NCBI GenBank assembly: GCA_903893795.1
Contig: CAITNO010000076.1
Location: 1 to 59,802 of the forward strand
Direction of reading: 5' to 3'
From: Candidatus Hydrogenedentota bacterium
Lineage (GTDB): Bacteria; Hydrogenedentota; Hydrogenedentia; Hydrogenedentales; CAITNO01
DNA: 59,802 bases
Shown here: in pieces, positions 1-8,054 of the stretch
Position numbering within the stretch: position 1 is the stretch's first letter
How the letters are laid out: every line of letters starts with the position of its first letter
Notes under the pieces: model-generated
Told to the model about the DNA's origin: nothing
What the model saw: the letters and a program-made list of their open reading frames with translations, nothing else
Database searches by the model: none
Program-made: the position numbers and the translations under genes

Positions 1-46
1 AGGAACCTCAACAGCACCTTGACAACCCACGGCAACAACTACATAA

Positions 47-199
47 TCAACATCCTGGGTGCTTCACTTCTGGACCGCCACCCGCGCACTTCTGGACCGG
101 CGCAGACAGAAGGGTTGTTTTCAGTACATCGATGATGGAGTCCCGCTCTCGGAGGCTGTCTTCCACCACAAGAATATCCACTGGTACTTCATTCAACAT
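47..199 (-). pseudogene. Truncated response-regulator receiver domain
   Basis: On the minus strand an ATG at 199 has a GGAG about 8 nt upstream. It opens a frame reading MLNEVPVDILVVEDSLRERD and then about 10 plausible receiver residues (IIDVLKTT). The ILVVED-type first strand and acidic pair are those of CheY-like receiver domains. After roughly 30 residues the family resemblance is lost and the frame closes at 47, so no phospho-acceptor Asp or lysine motif is present. The loss of similarity falls beside two direct copies of CACTTCTGGACCG (65-77 and 87-99), suggesting an insertion-sequence end or a recombination scar. The fragment lies downstream of, and on the same strand as, the two-component genes at 377-2250, so it may once have been their third member. 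A very short real protein cannot be excluded. Confidence 0.5.
65..99. repeat. Direct 13-bp repeat at the receiver-gene breakpoint
   Basis: CACTTCTGGACCG occurs at 65-77 and again at 87-99. Short repeated motifs of this kind are found inside the ends of some insertion sequences, for example IS21-type ends. No transposase is visible because the window begins 64 bases away, so the identity is an inference. Confidence 0.35.
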
Positions 200-376
200 G
201 AAATTGTCTCCATCTGCCCGGTGGGGGGTCTTCACAAAAGGCCATCACGTTTCCACGCACATAGCATAACGCCCCAAGGTGAAGATCGGGCGTGTCTTTG
301 GTAAAGATTAGGTAAAGTTCTGGTAAGGTTTTGGCAATCAGGGGCGGGATGGTGCGACCGTGCCGGAGGGGCCTGT

Positions 377-1102
377 CTAGCCCACCGGGTCCTCGAAACG
401 GTAACCGGTTCCGCGCACGGTGACGATGAAGGCCGGGCGGGCCGGGTCATCCTCAAGCTTCTTCCGGACGTGCCCGACATGGACATCCACCGCCTTGGGA
501 ACGCAGAAGCTGTTGTCCTTCCAGGCATATTCGATAAGCTTCTCGCGCGTGAATACGTGTTCAGGACGCCGGGCCAGTGCGTAGAGGATATCGAATTCAA
601 TGCTGGTCAATTCAACGGGCACACCATCCTTCCAGACGCGCCGCTCGCCGGGATCGAGCCGCAGACGGCGGAAACTCAGCACCCGTTCCCCTGCGGTTTC
701 CTGTCCGGTCCTGCGCAGAATCGCCTCAATCCGCGCGCCCAGTTCCTGAATGTCAAAGGGCTTGGACACGTAATCATCCGCCCCGATGCTGAGCGCCATC
801 ACCTTCACGGCCGCGATGTTCGTCGCGCTGAGCATGAGCACCGGAACACTACCCGACTCGCGCAGCCGCCGCAGCACCTCTATGCCGTCCACCGCAAGTC
901 TGCTTGTGCTCACAGACTCGGGAAAGTTGATGTCCAGCACCACGAGATCGGGCGACATGGATTGGGCCAGCCGCAGGGCGGAAGACCCGTCCTCAGCGCT
1001 CGTCACCTCGTAGCCGAGCCTCTCCAGGTGGGACCGGATTTCCCGCAGCACCTTCTGGTCGTCGTCCACCAGCAGAATTTTCGTCTTTGTGGCTGTGGTC
1101 AA
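377..1102 (-). CDS. OmpR/PhoB-type response regulator
   Basis: A DNA-binding response regulator of 241 aa. The receiver domain covers roughly residues 8-120, with the acidic pocket in LLVDDD, phospho-acceptor Asp57 (LVVLD), and Lys114 in YVSKPF. The C-terminal half is a winged helix of the OmpR/PhoB type (ELTSIEFDILYALA, then VDVHVGHVRKKLEDD and the closing VRGTGYRFE). I place the start at the TTG at 1102, preceded by AAAGGA, because the receiver fold begins there; the upstream part of the open frame overlaps the kinase gene and looks non-coding. It starts 29 nt after the kinase stop, so the two genes are almost certainly co-transcribed and form a cognate pair. An oddity is that about 8 extra residues sit between Asp57 and the usual DG of the next helix. 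Target genes are unknown. Confidence 0.9.
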   Translation of the reverse strand: MTTATKTKILLVDDDQKVLREIRSHLERLGYEVTSAEDGSSALRLAQSMSPDLVVLDINFPESVSTSRLAVDGIEVLRRLRESGSVPVLMLSATNIAAVKVMALSIGADDYVSKPFDIQELGARIEAILRRTGQETAGERVLSFRRLRLDPGERRVWKDGVPVELTSIEFDILYALARRPEHVFTREKLIEYAWKDNSFCVPKAVDVHVGHVRKKLEDDPARPAFIVTVRGTGYRFEDPVG

Positions 1103-1131
1103 CTTTTGGGGTCCTTTGGCGCGGTAATGCG

Positions 1132-2250
1132 CTATTCCGCCGTCTCTTTGCCCAGCGTAAAGTAGAATGTTGCGCCCTTGTCGCGCTCGCCCTCGGCCCA
1201 TATCCGGCCGCCGTGCCGGTCAATGATGCGCTTCACGAGCGCCAGACCAATGCCGGTCCCCTCAATCTCGACTGCTTTGTGCAGCCGGTGAAATGGAACG
1301 AACAACAGGTCTGAATCGTTCATGTCGAAACCCATGCCGTTGTCCTGCACGAAGTAGACAGTCTCGCCGTCCACTTCCCTGCATCCGACCGTAATCCGCG
1401 CGCTTTCGCGCCGCCGCGTGAACTTCAGGGCATTGGTCAGCAGGTTGGCCACGACCTCCTTCAGGAGCGTCCGGTCACCCTGGCACGGAGCCATATCTTC
1501 GACCACAATCTCAACAATGAAACCGCCCTGCTCGTGCTGCAGTTCCTTGACCACTTCCTGAAAGAGCCTGCGCAGGTCCATGCGGCGCTTCTTCAGCGGC
1601 ACGCGGCCTGCCTGCGAAAACACAAGCAGTTTCTCAATCAGTTGGCCCATTTCATCCGTGGCCTGGAGGATCATGTTCACCTGCTCGGCGGCAGCCGCCG
1701 GAAGCTCCGCGCCGGGGGTGTAAAGCAACTGGTGCGCAATCCTGTTCACAAAGCGCAAGGGCGTCCGCAGGTCATGCGACACGGAATGGCTGTACGACTC
1801 AAGCTCCTTGTTCGCCGCATCCACGGCGGCCACATGCTCCTGGAGCGCGTTGCTCAACTCCTGAATGCACTGCTCGGCCTTCTGCTGCCTGGAAATGTCC
1901 CGCGGCTCCACCAGAATCATCTCCGGCAGACCCTCCACGCGGATCCGCTGGGCGTTCACCAGGAGAAAGACCCGCCGCCCCGTCGGCAGGGTGCACAGGG
2001 TGGGGACCTCGTCGATTTCCAGTCCGTCAATGAGCAGTGGGGTCAACGTCGTCCGCAGCGGGGGGTCGCAGACGTCCCCTGTGACAAACGCTTCGATGAA
2101 GTCCGCCTCTGAATCGGCGGCTTCCAGCCCGAAGGCCCGAAAGAAGGCGGGGTTGGTGATGCGGGTCCGCAGCGTCCCGTCAAGAACCAGCACGGGCTGA
2201 TGCAAAGCGTTCAGGATGGATTCCGCGATTTTCATGGGGGCATAATTCAA
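1132..2250 (-). CDS. Soluble PAS histidine kinase
   Basis: A sensor kinase of 372 aa without transmembrane segments, so it senses in the cytoplasm. A PAS-like domain fills about residues 8-120 (ILNALHQPVLVLDG...; ending EPRDISRQQKAEQ). A short coiled linker leads to a HisKA domain with His159 in SVSHDLRTPL, then an HATPase domain with the N box (VVANLLTNALKF), G1 box (VQDNGMGFD) and G2 box (GTGIGLALVKRI). The architecture resembles bacteriophytochrome-type light or redox kinases such as Cph1 or KdpD-independent PAS kinases, but no chromophore domain is present. The longest frame begins at a TTG (2250) with AAGG 8 nt upstream; an ATG at 2235 is the alternative. It is the first gene of the operon with the OmpR-type regulator immediately downstream. 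Confidence 0.88.
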   Translation of the reverse strand: MNYAPMKIAESILNALHQPVLVLDGTLRTRITNPAFFRAFGLEAADSEADFIEAFVTGDVCDPPLRTTLTPLLIDGLEIDEVPTLCTLPTGRRVFLLVNAQRIRVEGLPEMILVEPRDISRQQKAEQCIQELSNALQEHVAAVDAANKELESYSHSVSHDLRTPLRFVNRIAHQLLYTPGAELPAAAAEQVNMILQATDEMGQLIEKLLVFSQAGRVPLKKRRMDLRRLFQEVVKELQHEQGGFIVEIVVEDMAPCQGDRTLLKEVVANLLTNALKFTRRRESARITVGCREVDGETVYFVQDNGMGFDMNDSDLLFVPFHRLHKAVEIEGTGIGLALVKRIIDRHGGRIWAEGERDKGATFYFTLGKETAE

Positions 2251-2598
2251 TAAGACAGCCTTGGGAGGGGAGACTGTAGTTATTACTGCTTCGCGTCTCC
2301 TGCACTCCGAAAATGCAGTATACTCTCAAAGGGCGGGAAAGGAAAGGGTGTTCTGACCTGCTGAAAATTCCCCGCGGTCTATCTTGAAAGCAAATCGTCA
2401 AGTATGGGTTAAATTGGACTGGTTAAGAACAAGTCTGCAAGTTTCTGCGAAAGACGAGCATCCGTGGTCTCCTTTTGTTCATATTCGAATCATGCAAAGC
2501 TCCACATGACCAAACAAAGACAACCCGCGGGATGTTTCCCGCGGGTTGTGTTTTGGGTTGATGATCAGCCCGTGGTTATCCACGGGGCATGCCGCCCC
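2251..2598. other. Intergenic region before the kinase gene
   Basis: This stretch of about 350 bp holds the terminator of the lipoprotein gene (2505-2548). It should also hold the promoter of the minus-strand kinase operon. No convincing coding sequence is visible on either strand. Confidence 0.5.
2505..2548 (-). terminator. Rho-independent terminator of the lipoprotein gene
   Basis: CAACCCGCGGG (2521-2531) pairs perfectly with CCCGCGGGTTG (2538-2548) around a 6-nt loop. Read on the minus strand it is followed by the T-rich tail TCTTTGTTTGG. It lies about 50 bp past the stop codon of the lipoprotein gene. Confidence 0.75.
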
Positions 2599-5500
2599 CT
2601 ATGGGAGGACGGTTGTGGGTTCGGATGAGCTGGCTTCATAGGTATGCGCCGGGTCGACTGTCCCGACAGAATCCCAGATGTAGCTCGTGGTGTACGTGTG
2701 GTACGTTGCCGTTCCGGCCGGAACCAGAACGGAATGCACGGCATAGAGCGCAGTGCCGGGCTGCAGGACAACATTCGGGGTCATAACAATCAACTGCAGT
2801 CCCGCAGTGCTGTTATCGGCCGTGTAGTCGACGCCCGCCGTCAGAAGCCTGGCAGAGGGATTCGACACATCCGACAGGACGAGGCCCGTTACCGGGTCTG
2901 TAACCGGGCTGGTGTCGAGATAGATCTGGGTCGAGACCATCTGGAAGACGCCGGGAATGCCAAGCACGGTCGGGTTGGCGAGACCGAAGCTATAGGTCAT
3001 CTTGTTATTCTGCACACCCTCGTTGGAGTGCGGCTCGACAAAGAACACGCCGAAGTAGGTGACGTTCTTCCCGACCGCGACCGGATCACCGATGTCGACA
3101 AGCTGGGTCTGCAAGGCCGAGAAGGCCGGAACTGCCACACAATCCGTGGCCTCCCTGGTGGCGGCGTTGCTGCTCGTGACGGTCGCCGTGTCGCAGTAGG
3201 TGCCTTTGGCTGCACCAAGGGGAATGCGGCTCACGACGGTGAAGGTCACGCTGTCACCCGCCGCTAGAGTGGTCCCGTTGGCTGTGACGACATTGCCGGC
3301 CAGCACGCCGCCCACGCCGTCCAGGCTGGAACTCACGTAGATGGCCTGGACATTGGCGACGGTGTTGAGGCCCAGCAGGTCGCTGATGACGACATTGTTG
3401 GCCGTGGCCGTGCCTGTGTTGGTCACGACAATGGTCGAGGTATAGGATGCGCCCGGAAGAACGCTGTCCGGAGCATTGAGCTTCGTGATCGCGAGGTTGG
3501 GCGTGGCCACGGTCAGGCAGGCCATGTCAGTGCCGATGCCGATGGTCCCGGAAGTCGCCGTGACGTTAACGATATCGCAGTAAAGGCCGTCAACAGAGGC
3601 CGCGACCGTAAAGAGCAGTGTCGTGGTGGCTCCCGCGGCGAGGTCGCCGATGACGGCATCAAATCCACCAATGGCATTCGGCGTGCCCGGCGAATCGCCG
3701 ATGATTTGATAGTTTGCGAGAACGCCGCTCGTGAGCTCGTCGTGGACCTGCACGCCTGTTGCCGCACCTGAACCGCTGTTGACCACACGCACGCGCAGCC
3801 TGGCCGGTTCATTGGCCGCCACGGTCAGCGACTTGCCGAGGCTCGTCGTGTTGTCAGCGGCGACGAAGTCCTTGATGATGCCCAGGTCTGACTCGAGGGC
3901 GGTGAAGCAAGCCTGCGCACTGAGATCGACCGGGGTCCAGGTCTTGCTGCCGGCGCTGTAGGAAATGACCTTGGCCTCATTGCAGTAGGTGCCGGCCTCG
4001 GTGACCGTGGCCGTGAAGGTGAAGGTCTTTGAGCCGCCCGCAGGGATCGGGAAGGAATTGGTGAAGCCGTCACCTTCCGGTGCGCTGCCCGCGGGAAGGG
4101 CGCCGAGGGAGTAACTCGCCCCAGAGCCGGATGCCAGGAAGTCGCTCAACGCAACGTTTGTGGCGTCGCCCTCGCCGGTATTGCTGACCGTGACGGTCCA
4201 GGTGACGGAGGCGGTGCCGGAAACGAGGTTCACGATTTCCGGGCTGACGGTCTTGGTGATCTGAAGGTTCGGGGCGGGAGCGAAGGTCTTGAACAGAATC
4301 TGCTTTCCGACCTCTTCCCCGTTGACGGTCGCCACGGCGACCATGCGGCCTTCGGCGATTGCATCAGGCGAGAAGAGCGTCACCCATGTCATGCCGTCGA
4401 CAAAAGGCGTTCCGAGTCCGGTGCGGTTGTAGAGCGGATACTGGGTCGCAACAAAAGGAAAGCGCTCAGCCGCAAGGTGGGAATTGTTGGTGCGCGTGTC
4501 GGCCTGGTCGTCGATGATTCCGTACCCGGACGCGGTGCGGTTGTCATCGCATGTGCCGAACTGCATGCTGTTGACCCTTCCGTACCACCACTGGTCGAGC
4601 TCCCAGCGGACATCCGCGCCGATGACAGCAAATACATTCCCCGTGGCGTCCTCATAACCGACCCACGAGCAGGCGAGATTCTGTGTGTGGCTCGGTGCGG
4701 TCTCATCCTGCTCGCCGGGCAGGGGTTGTCCGGGATCCGTGAAGGTGGGGGTTTCCAGATTGGCGGGAATGATCCCCAGGGGCTCGTCCTCGAGCCACGC
4801 GTAAAAGATGAACTTGCCGGAGGCCGTGCTGGCGGCATCAATCGGGACGAGGTTGCCCTGCCTGTCACGATACACTGCATGGGGCGCCTCGGTGATGACG
4901 GGCATCGGCTCCAGAATCAATGAAATCTGTGAGGTTTCGCCAGCGATGACGTTTATTTCGCTGGAACCATCATGGAACGCGGCCGCGGTCGCTTTCGCGA
5001 GATACTGGCCCGGAGTCAAACCGGCGAGCATTTGGTTGCCGGTGAAGGTCTGCGTGAAATTACCCGGTCCCGTGACAACCACGACGGCAGACGCCGGATT
5101 GACCGTGACGTTGAGGGCTCCCTCGGATATCGGATCAAGGCTTAATGAAATCTGCGAGGTTTGGCCGGCGGCGACGTTTATCTGGCTGGAACCATCATGG
5201 AACGCGGTCGCGGTTGCCTTGGCGATGTACTGGCCGGGAGCCAAATCAGCGAGCATCTGGCTTCCTGTGAAGGTCTGCATCAAGTTGCCCGGACCTGTGA
5301 CAACCACGATGGCGGCCGCCGGATTGACGGTGACATTGAGGGCTCCGCTGGTGATGCCCGCAATCGGCTCCAGAACCAGTGGAATCAGGGAGCTTTGGCC
5401 CGCGACGACGTTCATTGCGCTGGAAACAGCGTGGAACGCGGTTGCGGTCGCGGTTGCGACGTACTGGCCCGGAGCCAAGTTTGCGAGCATTTGGTTGCCG

Positions 5501-5688
5501 GTGAAGGTTTGCGTGAAACTGCCCGGTCCTGTGACAACCACGACAGCAGACGCCGGACTGACGGTGACATTGAGGGCTCCGGTCGTCGTCGACGTATTCT
5601 GGGGACACCCAGATACGAAAAGCACCACGGCGAATAAAAGCGCCGTGGTCATCACTCCGATTAGTTTCCCTTGGATAAAGGTCTTCAT
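2599..5688 (-). CDS. Secreted lipoprotein with three PEGA-like and several DUF11 repeats
   Basis: A 1,029-aa exported lipoprotein. Residues 1-28 form a lipoprotein signal peptide with a hydrophobic core and lipobox VSGC (Cys28). Three tandem repeats of about 72 aa follow (GALNVTVSPASAVVVVTGPG and relatives), which look like PEGA-type surface beta domains. A non-repetitive region of about 200 aa comes next, then three DUF11-type domains, recognisable by ITKTVSP, VVNSGSGAATGV and ITKLNAPDSV motifs, each about 110-130 aa. The C-terminal segment is of unknown type. The start at 5688 is chosen because AAGGAG stands about 10 nt upstream and the lipoprotein signal begins there; the longer open frame upstream is not protein-like. 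No PEP-CTERM or LPXTG-like sorting tail is visible. It probably sits in the outer membrane or on the cell surface. Its binding partner or function is unknown. Confidence 0.85.
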   Translation of the reverse strand: MKTFIQGKLIGVMTTALLFAVVLFVSGCPQNTSTTTGALNVTVSPASAVVVVTGPGSFTQTFTGNQMLANLAPGQYVATATATAFHAVSSAMNVVAGQSSLIPLVLEPIAGITSGALNVTVNPAAAIVVVTGPGNLMQTFTGSQMLADLAPGQYIAKATATAFHDGSSQINVAAGQTSQISLSLDPISEGALNVTVNPASAVVVVTGPGNFTQTFTGNQMLAGLTPGQYLAKATAAAFHDGSSEINVIAGETSQISLILEPMPVITEAPHAVYRDRQGNLVPIDAASTASGKFIFYAWLEDEPLGIIPANLETPTFTDPGQPLPGEQDETAPSHTQNLACSWVGYEDATGNVFAVIGADVRWELDQWWYGRVNSMQFGTCDDNRTASGYGIIDDQADTRTNNSHLAAERFPFVATQYPLYNRTGLGTPFVDGMTWVTLFSPDAIAEGRMVAVATVNGEEVGKQILFKTFAPAPNLQITKTVSPEIVNLVSGTASVTWTVTVSNTGEGDATNVALSDFLASGSGASYSLGALPAGSAPEGDGFTNSFPIPAGGSKTFTFTATVTEAGTYCNEAKVISYSAGSKTWTPVDLSAQACFTALESDLGIIKDFVAADNTTSLGKSLTVAANEPARLRVRVVNSGSGAATGVQVHDELTSGVLANYQIIGDSPGTPNAIGGFDAVIGDLAAGATTTLLFTVAASVDGLYCDIVNVTATSGTIGIGTDMACLTVATPNLAITKLNAPDSVLPGASYTSTIVVTNTGTATANNVVISDLLGLNTVANVQAIYVSSSLDGVGGVLAGNVVTANGTTLAAGDSVTFTVVSRIPLGAAKGTYCDTATVTSSNAATREATDCVAVPAFSALQTQLVDIGDPVAVGKNVTYFGVFFVEPHSNEGVQNNKMTYSFGLANPTVLGIPGVFQMVSTQIYLDTSPVTDPVTGLVLSDVSNPSARLLTAGVDYTADNSTAGLQLIVMTPNVVLQPGTALYAVHSVLVPAGTATYHTYTTSYIWDSVGTVDPAHTYEASSSEPTTVLP
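4905..5580 (-). repeat. Three tandem repeats of about 215 bp inside the lipoprotein gene
   Basis: Three consecutive units with closely matching DNA (roughly 4905-5125, 5130-5345 and 5350-5580) encode the N-terminal beta repeats. The high nucleotide identity between units points to recent duplication or gene conversion. Confidence 0.8.
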
Positions 5689-5835
5689 GTTCGACATCTC
5701 CTTGTGTGTGTGTGACGGCGATATGCCAGCCACGTGTGCAGAATAGCGACCGAAAACATAGTTCCGGCAAAGGAGGAGTAAGGTTTCCGTAAAGAAGTGC
5801 GCGCCGTCTTGCCCCCGCATTTCCCATCAACCATT

Positions 5836-5858
5836 AGGCCCCATTTTGGGGCCTTTCT
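5836..5858 (+). terminator. Hairpin AGGCCCC/GGGGCCT with short T tail
   Basis: AGGCCCC (5836-5842) pairs with GGGGCCT (5848-5854) and is followed on the plus strand by TTTCT. No plus-strand gene precedes it, so it may instead block antisense transcription or act in the leader of the minus-strand lipoprotein gene. Confidence 0.4.
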
Positions 5859-6054
5859 CAAGCCACCGGCTAAACAGGTGGTTGCTGGCTGTGCTCACAG
5901 AATGTGAAAGACATGGTCAACATGGGCAATATGGCGGGGGTACGGTCTGAGCTTATCCCATCTTTCGACAGGTACTTACGAGAAATCGTGGGTGTCTGTT
6001 TTTTTGTTTGTGGGGTGGCGGGGATATTCATCAGTGCATTTGGCGCACAACAGC

Positions 6055-6100
6055 ACCAACAAAGACAACGGCCAGCCTCCAGAGTTTGGCAAGGCTGGCC
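6055..6100 (-). terminator. Rho-independent terminator of nifS-nifU
   Basis: GGCCAGCC (6070-6077) pairs with GGCTGGCC (6093-6100). On the minus strand the stem is followed by GTTGTCTTTGTTGG. It lies about 60 bp past the nifU stop. The tail shares 12 nt, GTTGTCTTTGTT, with the terminator at 2505-2548. Confidence 0.65.
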
Positions 6101-6161
6101 GGACGTCACATTGTATGTGCTTTCGGCAGGTTTTTCTTGTGTAGAATTTCGGTAAGAAGAA

Positions 6162-6767
6162 TCAGCTAAAGTGCTTTTTCATGTAGACTTTGAGCAGGGT
6201 TTCGGCATCGTCTTTGCACTTGCCGCAGGCAGTGCTCATTTTGGTCTTCTCCTGAAGTTCCAAGAAGGTGCGGGCGCCTTCGAGGATGGCCTCCTCAATC
6301 TCGTGGTCGGTCACGTTCATGCACTTGCAGATGATGCGGGACTCTTCTTTGATGACCTTTTCCGGTTGGCCGGTCCGGGTGTAGTAATCGTTGATGGCTG
6401 CCCGCAGGGCCTTGTCCCCCAGCACGGAGCAGTGGATCTTATTGTCGGGAAGCTGGCCGAGGGCCGAGGCAATCTGTTTGGGACCGATGCCGAAGGCTTC
6501 ATCGATAGGCATGCCCATGACGAGTTCTGACATGGCCGAGGTGCTGGCAATCGCACTGGCGCACCCGTAGGTTTTCCATTTGCAGTCCGCAATCGTACCG
6601 TTTTCCGGATCGACCTTGATCACGACGAGCATCTCGTCGCCGCACTGGATATTGCCCACAATGCCGCGCCCGTCTTCTTTATATTCGTCATCCTTCAGAA
6701 CATTCCGCGGGTTCACGAAATGATCCTTGACTTTTTCGCTGTACGCCCATGACTGGTGAGTGCTCAA
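6162..6767 (-). CDS. nifU: NifU-like iron-sulfur scaffold protein
   Basis: A 201-aa scaffold on which Fe-S clusters are assembled from sulfur delivered by the neighbouring cysteine desulfurase. Residues 1-130 are an IscU-type domain with the three ligand cysteines Cys42 (IQCGDE), Cys69 (YGCASA) and Cys113 (IHCSVLG), plus Asp44. Residues 145-195 are a BFD-like [2Fe-2S] domain with Cys147, Cys149, Cys181 and Cys184 (CKCMNVTD and ACGKCKDD). The C-terminal Nfu domain of classical NifU is missing, so this is the shorter two-domain form. The TTG start at 6767 is supported by AGGAG within the end of nifS, only 3 nt separating the genes, which suggests translational coupling. No nitrogenase genes are seen, so a housekeeping role is likely. 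Confidence 0.93.
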   Translation of the reverse strand: MSTHQSWAYSEKVKDHFVNPRNVLKDDEYKEDGRGIVGNIQCGDEMLVVIKVDPENGTIADCKWKTYGCASAIASTSAMSELVMGMPIDEAFGIGPKQIASALGQLPDNKIHCSVLGDKALRAAINDYYTRTGQPEKVIKEESRIICKCMNVTDHEIEEAILEGARTFLELQEKTKMSTACGKCKDDAETLLKVYMKKHFS

Positions 6768-6770
6768 GAA

Positions 6771-7955
6771 CTATCTCCTCGTGTAGGCAGTGGACATTTC
6801 CCGAATCCTGTTTATGATTCCGGGCAGTTTGTCCAAGACATAATCCACATCTTCCATTGTGTTTTCGCGGCCAAGGCTCATCCGGATGGAACCGTGCGCC
6901 CGTTCGACCGGAACCCCCGTGGCCATCAGCACATGCGACGGGTCCAGCGACCCCGAAGCGCAGGCCGATCCGGTGGACACGGCAATCCCCTCGAGGTCAA
7001 GGTAGAGCAGCATGCTCTCGCCCTCGGCGCCTTCAAAGGATACATTCAGCGTGCCTGCCAGGCAATCGGTCGGATGCCCGTTAAACCACACATCGGGAAT
7101 CCGCTCCACAATCCCCTCTTTCAGGGCTTTCTTGAGCGCGGCGATCCGGATTGCCTCCTCGGCCATCTCGCGGGAGCGCAACTCCACGGCCTTGCCCAGC
7201 CCCACGATGCCCAGGGTGTTCTCCGTGCCGGCCCGGCGACCCCGTTCCTGGTGTCCGCCATGGATAAGCGGGCAGAACCGCACGCCCCGGCGCACATACA
7301 GCGCGCCCACCCCTTTGGGACCGTAAATCTTGTGCGCCGAGACGGTCAGGAAATCGATCCCGAGGTCAACCACGTTGATGGGGATTTTTCCAAAGGCCTG
7401 CACGGCATCCGTGTGGAAAAGCGCACCCCCCGCATGCACGATCTGGGCGATTTCCCGGATGTCCTGAATCGTCCCGATCTCATTGTTGGCCATCATCACC
7501 GAGACCACACCGGTCTGCGGCGTCAGGCTGGCGCGAAGCTCATCAAGACGGATCTTTCCGTGCTTGTCCACGCCCAGATAGGTTACGCGGCTGCCATGGC
7601 CCTCCAGGCACTTTGAAGTCTCCAGGATGCAGGGGTGCTCGATGGCGGTCGTGATAATATGGATTTTGTGGTCACGGTCGCAGGAACACTGCCCGGACTG
7701 GCAGGCCAGAATGGACAGAACGGTGTTGTTGCCCTCCGAACCGCTGCCGACAAAGATGACTTCCTCCGGCAGGGCGCCGATAAACGAAGCCACGTTCGAT
7801 CTGGCCTCCTCGACAAGCCCGCGGGCCTCCCGGCCAAACCCGTGCATGCTCGAAGGGTTGCCAAAACACGCCATTGTTTCCGTCAGCGTCCGCACCACTT
7901 CCGGATGAAGTGGTGTTGTCGCATTGTTATCAAGATATACCTGTCTTTGTTCCAC
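6771..7955 (-). CDS. nifS: Cysteine desulfurase, NifS/IscS type
   Basis: A 394-aa PLP enzyme that removes sulfur from L-cysteine as an enzyme-bound persulfide and passes it to the NifU scaffold encoded just downstream. The N-terminus YLDNNATTPLHPEV is diagnostic. The PLP-binding lysine is Lys209 (VSAHKIYGPKG), His107 stacks on the cofactor (IEHPCI), and the catalytic cysteine is Cys332 in STGSACASGS. Length and motifs fit the NifS/IscS group, not the SufS group. The start is the GTG at 7955, with GGAGG 6 nt upstream. A plausible promoter lies at 7984-8013. Confidence 0.95.
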   Translation of the reverse strand: MEQRQVYLDNNATTPLHPEVVRTLTETMACFGNPSSMHGFGREARGLVEEARSNVASFIGALPEEVIFVGSGSEGNNTVLSILACQSGQCSCDRDHKIHIITTAIEHPCILETSKCLEGHGSRVTYLGVDKHGKIRLDELRASLTPQTGVVSVMMANNEIGTIQDIREIAQIVHAGGALFHTDAVQAFGKIPINVVDLGIDFLTVSAHKIYGPKGVGALYVRRGVRFCPLIHGGHQERGRRAGTENTLGIVGLGKAVELRSREMAEEAIRIAALKKALKEGIVERIPDVWFNGHPTDCLAGTLNVSFEGAEGESMLLYLDLEGIAVSTGSACASGSLDPSHVLMATGVPVERAHGSIRMSLGRENTMEDVDYVLDKLPGIINRIREMSTAYTRR

Positions 7956-7983
7956 AGTGGACCTCCAATTTTCTCAACAATTA

Positions 7984-8013
7984 ATTCTAGGCAATATTCC
8001 CTCCCGGATACAA
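7984..8013 (-). promoter_or_regulatory. Possible sigma-70 promoter for nifS-nifU
   Basis: On the minus strand TTGTAT and TAGAAT are separated by 18 nt, about 30 nt before the nifS start. The match is moderate and no repressor site is recognised. Confidence 0.35.
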
Positions 8014-8054
8014 ACGTCGGCACGGTGGACAGCCGAAACGCGCACTGCGAGCGC

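Larger units (their letters stand above)
5689..6161. other. Intergenic region between lipoprotein and nifU
   Basis: About 470 bp without a supported gene. It contains one hairpin at 5836-5858 and the nifU terminator at 6055-6100. The lipoprotein promoter should lie here, but I cannot place it. Confidence 0.5.
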
